Shown here: positions 59,521 through 64,000 of the stretch, in pieces
Layout of the letters: each line of letters opens with the position of its first letter
Position numbering within the stretch: position 1 is the first letter of the stretch
Translations under genes and position numbers: made by a program
Notes under the pieces: generated by a model
Told to the model about the DNA's origin: nothing
What the model saw: the letters and a program-made list of their open reading frames with translations, nothing else
The model's database searches: none
NCBI RefSeq assembly: GCF_004210375.1
Contig: NC_134834.1
Location: 155,639,290-155,703,289 of the forward strand
DNA length: 64,000 bases
Direction: 5' to 3'
DNA from: Tachypleus tridentatus
Taxonomy: Eukaryota > Arthropoda > Merostomata > Xiphosura > Limulidae

Positions 59521-59707
59521 ATGATGCATCTTCAAACCCAAACACAGTTTGTGGTAGTTCTTTATCTTCCTTATTTTCTTCTTTAACTTTCATATAATCA
59601 TACCCTGAACATTCTACGATGTCATTATCACTCTCACTAAACTTGGAAATAATACCATCTCTTGGTAAATCACCATGTTGCTCTGTTTTTATTTTTACAA
59701 GTGTTTT
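59521..59707 (-). CDS. Upstream coding exon of the zinc-finger gene
   Basis: A 187-nt open exon flanked by an acceptor (TTATTATTTCAG, ending 59708) and a consensus donor GTAAGT (59515-59520). It encodes an acidic stretch beginning KTLVKIKTEQHG, with DNDIVECSGYDYMKVKEENK and ending GFEDAS. It leaves one base over (phase 1), and the next exon begins with the two bases that complete the codon (T+AT), so the splice is in frame into LKNYMTNQ. Acidic leaders before finger arrays are common in arthropod zinc-finger genes. The start codon must lie in an exon further upstream, not identified. Confidence 0.68.
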
Positions 59708-60727
59708 CTGAAATAATAAGGACAGATTAATGAGATCATTATCAAACATCAACAGAACAGTTATTTCTTTTAATGAATTATACATTTTTTAACATATGTA
59801 TATAAAGATATTTGAATGAAAATAAGCAAAAAATAACTGACGAAACATTTATTGCAACAATATTTAACAGATAAACATCACACATGAAAGGATAATATCA
59901 AAATAGCACTTTGAAAATATTTTTAATCAAATAACTATTATAATTATTAGTTTGTAAGATGACTAAAATTTAGAACTTTAGATTGCAGAGAATAAAGTTT
60001 TCACTTTTCAATAACTCCTAAACAGGTAAAACAAAGTATGATCTCGGGGAAAAAAAGTAACATAAATAAGCATAGAGACAAGCTATTACAGTAATTTCCT
60101 GACATTATACATGATTCTATAAAACAACTTTTTATTACTGATATGCTTCAAACAATTTGTTATAACAGTGCTTACAAAATGAAAATTACTGCAGGACAAT
60201 TAGAATGTTCTAATCAATTAATCATTGGGTTCATTAATTATTCTTATACAAGACATGGATAGTTGGAATAAATGAAAATATTTTGTTAATTATTTTAAAA
60301 GGTTATTATACTAATCAATTAAATTGAATAGCCTTGAATTGATAAAAAATAATGAAGAAGAATTATATTGGCAATATTTTTATTACTTGGATGGCTGGAA
60401 GAATGGAATAATCTAAAACAGTAACAACTCAAAGTTACAATTTTCTTACAATGCAAATGTATTTCTGATAGGTACTTACCCCCCCCCACACACATACAGC
60501 CATTTTAAGTGCTGCCCTCTATATACACATTTTTTTTTTTTGCATGCAACATACACTGAAATTCCCATTTATCCCATGATCCATCTGGTCCACAGCATCA
60601 TCATATGTAAATCATTATATGTCAACACTCAACTAATAAGAGCACCAAACAGCTTCCTAACACATATGAATTCTTCTATTGGATTATACCTAACCATCAT
60701 TCCGAAATTAGGGACAAAATACTCACT
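59708..60727. other. No gene recognised; microsatellites
   Basis: Contains a (C)9 run followed by CACACACATACA at about 60480 and a poly-T run at about 60530. Upstream exons of the zinc-finger gene may lie here or beyond but none could be supported. Confidence 0.5.
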
Positions 60728-60870
60728 GGTTTTAAATGGGGAAGGAAGGTTGGAAGTGTCAGGGGTGGTAAGTACCCACTGGAAATAAATTTTCAGTGTA
60801 GAAAAACTATAACTTCTGATACAGTACATTACCTCCATTTAGCTAGAATCCAACACTGATCAGTAGAGAG
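60728..60870. repeat. Fragment similar to the DIRS terminal region
   Basis: Matches 46630-46830 in the same orientation: GTGTCAG..., a CATTTTCAGT-like stretch (here AAATTTTCAGTGTAG), TAACTTCT, then TAGCTAGAATCCAACACT. It is about 14 kb from the DIRS copy and shorter, so probably a solo terminal fragment. Confidence 0.5.
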
Positions 60871-61329
60871 AGTAGTGCAAGGAATATATATGTTGGTTGT
60901 AGAAGACTGTTTAGTCTAAGAGTTATTATTTCACTTATTTAGTGATTTAAAATTTTATGATTATTTAGTTTTCATAATAATAGTGTTAAAAGTAACTATT
61001 TTAAAGGTTACAGTTATAACAACTTTTGTCACATAACTAGGTAAGAGCTGTACATTGTGTGTATAGTTCAATTGCAGTAGTATTGTTGATGTCATCTTTA
61101 AATTTTTCTTGTTATGTGTGTACAGTATAGTATCTCATAGTTTTCAGAATGTTCTTGAGCTTAGTTGGAAACCTTTTCAATATATATATATAGGCAATGA
61201 AGCAAGTGCAAGTGAATTAAATGTAAAGTTCAGTCAGAAAAGTTAGTTGGAGAAAAAAAACATTAAGTTAGTTGGTGTGTGAGTGAGTAGGCTTAACAGG
61301 TGATTTCTGTAGTAGGTTTCACAGCTGTA
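60871..61329. other. No gene recognised
   Basis: AT-rich, with a (TA)n run near 61180. Confidence 0.5.
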
Positions 61330-61960
61330 TTGTAACAACAGAGATAGAAAAAAATAATTTATTTTGTTATTTGGATTCTACAGTAACTTAATTAACCTTT
61401 CTGAACTTTTGACAAAAAGGAAAAAGTGACAATTATTCAAAGCTATGGATACAACTGTGGTAATCAATAAGTTAAGTAAAATAAGTAAAAGTTAGTGAAA
61501 GTGAAGTTAAACTGTGTTATCATTAGTGTAGCCATAAAAGGCATGAAGACAGCTTCATGATTTAAGAAAGACAAGGAGAAATAATTTATCTTGTCAAAGA
61601 GTGTTCTAAAGTAACTTAACCTGCCTATGTAGACACTGATGAAAAGGAGACAATTATTTAAAGTTCAGGATACAACTGTAGTTGTAAAAAAAGAGAGAAA
61701 AATAATTTATCTTGTTAACTGGATTCTGAAGTGAATGAATCAGCCTGTGTGGACTTTTACAAAAAAAAAAGAATTATTTAGAATTTTAGATGAAACTGTG
61801 ATTTCCTATAGTATAAAGAAATTTTGTACGTACATTTGATTTGTTTTGAATATATATATATTATTTTAAAAGAAATGGATTGTGTGTTATCCATTTATTG
61901 TTCAAATTTATCACCAAAAAATCACAGATATCTGCTGTAGAAAAACCCCAGCTCACATAT
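61330..61960 (+). repeat. LTR-like block with three ~110-bp units
   Basis: Three related units (about 61360-61480, 61600-61690 and 61710-61810) share GGATTCTA/TGTTCTAA, a GACTTTTGAC- or GACACTGATGA-like stretch, ACAATTATT and GGATACAACTGT. The end motif CAAATTTATCACCAAAAAAT (about 61903) matches those near 6840 and 35960. No gag follows, so a solo or truncated LTR is likely. Confidence 0.48.
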
Positions 61961-62289
61961 ATATAAAATCCTGACAGTATACATAAATAATGAATATTCT
62001 TTGAAAGCATACAATGAACACCCATAAAGTGTGAACCTCCACCAGGAGATTGCACCACTTCTGTAATAATTATACTCTTCTCTCTGTGTGGTAATAGATG
62101 CTGCATGCACAGGCAAAAAAAAAGGAGTACATCCAAAAAAAGGAGAGAAAACTGAATGGGTTTACACAAAGGAATGTAGGATTTTTCACCCACAAAAGGA
62201 AAGGTTGGAAAAGTTAAATTGAATATGCTCCATGGTGTAGAGTGCCTAGGGCATGTCATACTATATGCAACAGATCAATTCCAATCCAA

Positions 62290-62445
62290 AAGGAGATAGC
62301 TTCTTTCTGATTGGTCATCATCAGGTTCACAAAAGAAGAAGGCTGAAATGCTGTTCACTCCTCTACTAGTGCTTTCTCTATCCATACCAGCCATTTTTAA
62401 ATATATAATTTTCTCTACAAGTGAATTTTGTCATCATCATGAAGA
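62290..62445. mobile_element. Penelope-like terminus, rearranged fragment
   Basis: Shows GGTCATCATCAGGTTCAC followed directly by a CTGAAATGCTGTTCACTCC half-terminus, then CCATACCAGCCATTTTT and CTCTACAAGTGAATTTTGTC, the outer-end motifs of the copies at 1.2, 12.2 and 17.2 kb. The two halves of the hammerhead region are inverted relative to each other, so no core can form. Confidence 0.62.
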
Positions 62446-64000
62446 TAGCATTAGGCATACATCATCTGACATGTGGTAAGAGGAAGGTTCATGCATTCTT
62501 CTCCTCAAGTTGAGAAGAATGGAAGAAGACTGGTTCCACAGCGATGTTCAAAATAAGTCACATGAGCATAAATCCACAACCAAACACCCAGGAAACCAAA
62601 GTATGAAAATCCAAAACCAATCAGACTTGTTCTAAATGGCTCAACATCAGCCTTAGGTAATGAACTTCTCTGAGGAGAAGTACCAGAAAAACAACAGTTG
62701 CTCCAGGCAACATCATCCTCTGGAACTCACTGGAGGTGTAAGCGCATGTTGGAAAGATACACATGCACCAAAAACCCCAGATGGAGGTAAGATAAAGAAT
62801 CACAACCAATACATGTATGAGGATTTATTATTAATTGGTCTACCTCTAATCCAAAACCACTGACTGGAAACCAACATCCAGGTGATGGCCCAATTGAAGG
62901 GACGAACTGCAATGTAATAGATCTATTTGAAAGCATCAGCATCAACCCCCAAGACCCACACAACAAAGATTAAGCATATTTGTGAACTATGTGCAACACC
63001 ATCCCCCAGATAGAACCATACAACAGTTGAAGTTCAACAACAACCTCCAGATCCAACTGCATGGAAGTGAATTACCTCTAAAACAGAAATGCAACCTCAC
63101 CCTCTAGATAGAACTACACAGAAGCTGAGAGAGACATCAACTACATGAAGGTGGAATGCATTATTAGAGAATCAATGCCATGTACACAAGCAGAAAACCA
63201 CTGCCCTACTCTGTACTGAATGGAAGTGACCATATTCATGAGGACACCTCCATGGTACACCTTTATGTGGCTTTGAAATGAAAGTGGCAAAGACTCTCAT
63301 ACTCTACAGGAAGAACATTGGGGAGTGCAATAAAGAGTTCAAAGGAATACCAACACTAGAAACAGTTCAAGTAGTGATCATGTAATCACTATTTTATAAA
63401 GCAGACCAACCCTGCTTTATCCATGAAGTCCATAGGTGAGTAAAGTCTGGAACAGGTATGTTTATGAGGCAAATATATTACAAGGAAACCTATGACAGAT
63501 CTTGTAGAGCACCCATTTAAACAGTATGCATTAAAGGTCATGGATATACATTGAGATTGTTGAGATCAACCACCCCTTGAAGAAACTTTGGTGAGCCATC
63601 CTATATAACCCTTGCCATGCTAACCTGCACAACATCAACATACAAGAGCCCAAACTGTGCAATGTCAACCCAAGGTAGGTACTGTAAAGAGGTTAGAGCA
63701 CATGTATCACCAGCAGCACATCCCATATACCCACAGTTAGAATTACAATTAGTTTTGGTACCATGCAACCTCAATCTCAGGACCCACCATAGAGGCATTG
63801 GATACATCTTACAGTTTGCTGTAAAATGCAGAGTTTGGTTAGATATGCAGCATACCTGGACAAGTAATGCTGCTGAGTGGAAATACAGACTTAAAAGAGA
63901 CATGCCCATGTAAGTATATTAATAAATAGAAAAAAAAACAAAAAACAACTGATCAATTCACAGGAAACTTGATAGAATAAACACATTTTGAAAAGACAAA
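62446..64000. other. Unclassified sequence, relatively GC-richer
   Basis: About 1.5 kb with many short overlapping frames on both strands (for example 62621-62809, 62727-62966 and 63601-63913) but no recognised domain. Its composition recalls the non-coding parts of the DIRS region at 47-50 kb, but I could not align them. A GTAAGT occurs at 63909-63914 on the plus strand, without a supported exon. Confidence 0.35.

Noticed and set aside
62621-62966. Overlapping minus-strand frames as a membrane protein gene
   Set aside because: No domain, no consistent frame and no splice support; possible element debris.

Overview
This window is eukaryotic, AT-rich and dominated by transposable elements. 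It holds one recognisable host-type gene, a C2H2 zinc-finger gene on the minus strand at about 54.9-59.7 kb. Everything else I could name is a mobile element or a decayed copy of one. The element mix (Penelope-like, Jockey-, CR1- and I-like LINEs, hAT, mariner, Tigger, DIRS, Ty3/gypsy gag) and three abundant tRNA-headed SINE families fit an arthropod. The SINE sequences resemble ones I associate with horseshoe crabs (Limulus/Tachypleus). That is recollection, not a search, so I hold it at about 0.5-0.6.

Layout. 0-5 kb: AT-rich sequence with a 211-bp mini-Penelope element and SINE remnants. 5.6-8.7 kb: a dispersed 500-bp repeat, an LTR-like stretch and a broken gag-protease region of a Ty3/gypsy-type retroelement. 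8.8-11.6 kb: a broken Jockey-type LINE carrying a nested SINE and a nested, internally deleted mariner. 12.2-13.2 kb: a Penelope-like element (PLE) with a 12-bp target duplication. 15.1-19.7 kb: a second Jockey-type fragment, a hAT coding remnant interrupted by another PLE, a tandem duplication of about 1.09 kb, a second hAT fragment and an 8-copy 56-bp minisatellite. 19.7-24.6 kb: coding-like debris, a ZMYM1-like hAT remnant, a CR1-like LINE and SINEs. 25.07-27.32 kb: a complete-ended hAT transposon with 8-bp target duplication and broken transposase. 28.7-32.8 kb: a CR1-like LINE followed by an I/Jockey-like LINE. 33-38 kb: SINE, LTR-like and dispersed-repeat fragments.

38-41 kb: a Tigger/pogo transposon with a frameshifted transposase. 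41.3-42.8 kb: decayed coding sequence. 43.3-44.2 kb: CR1-like remnant with SINE. 45.8-46.2 kb: fossil zinc fingers. 46.2-52.9 kb: a DIRS-type tyrosine-recombinase retrotransposon (minus strand) with inverted repeats and a nested TTAA-flanked element. 54.3-59.7 kb: the zinc-finger gene, with two compatible exons, 16 fingers, one probable homopolymer frameshift and decayed fingers downstream. 60-64 kb: DIRS-repeat-like, LTR-like and PLE fragments, then unclassified sequence.

The most useful biology is stratigraphic: several insertions sit inside older elements with their target duplications intact, so their order can be read. The Penelope termini carry hammerhead-ribozyme-like cores in inverted orientation. 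The zinc-finger gene sits beside decayed finger arrays, suggesting array turnover. No intact cellular operon, CRISPR array, rRNA or true tRNA gene was seen.
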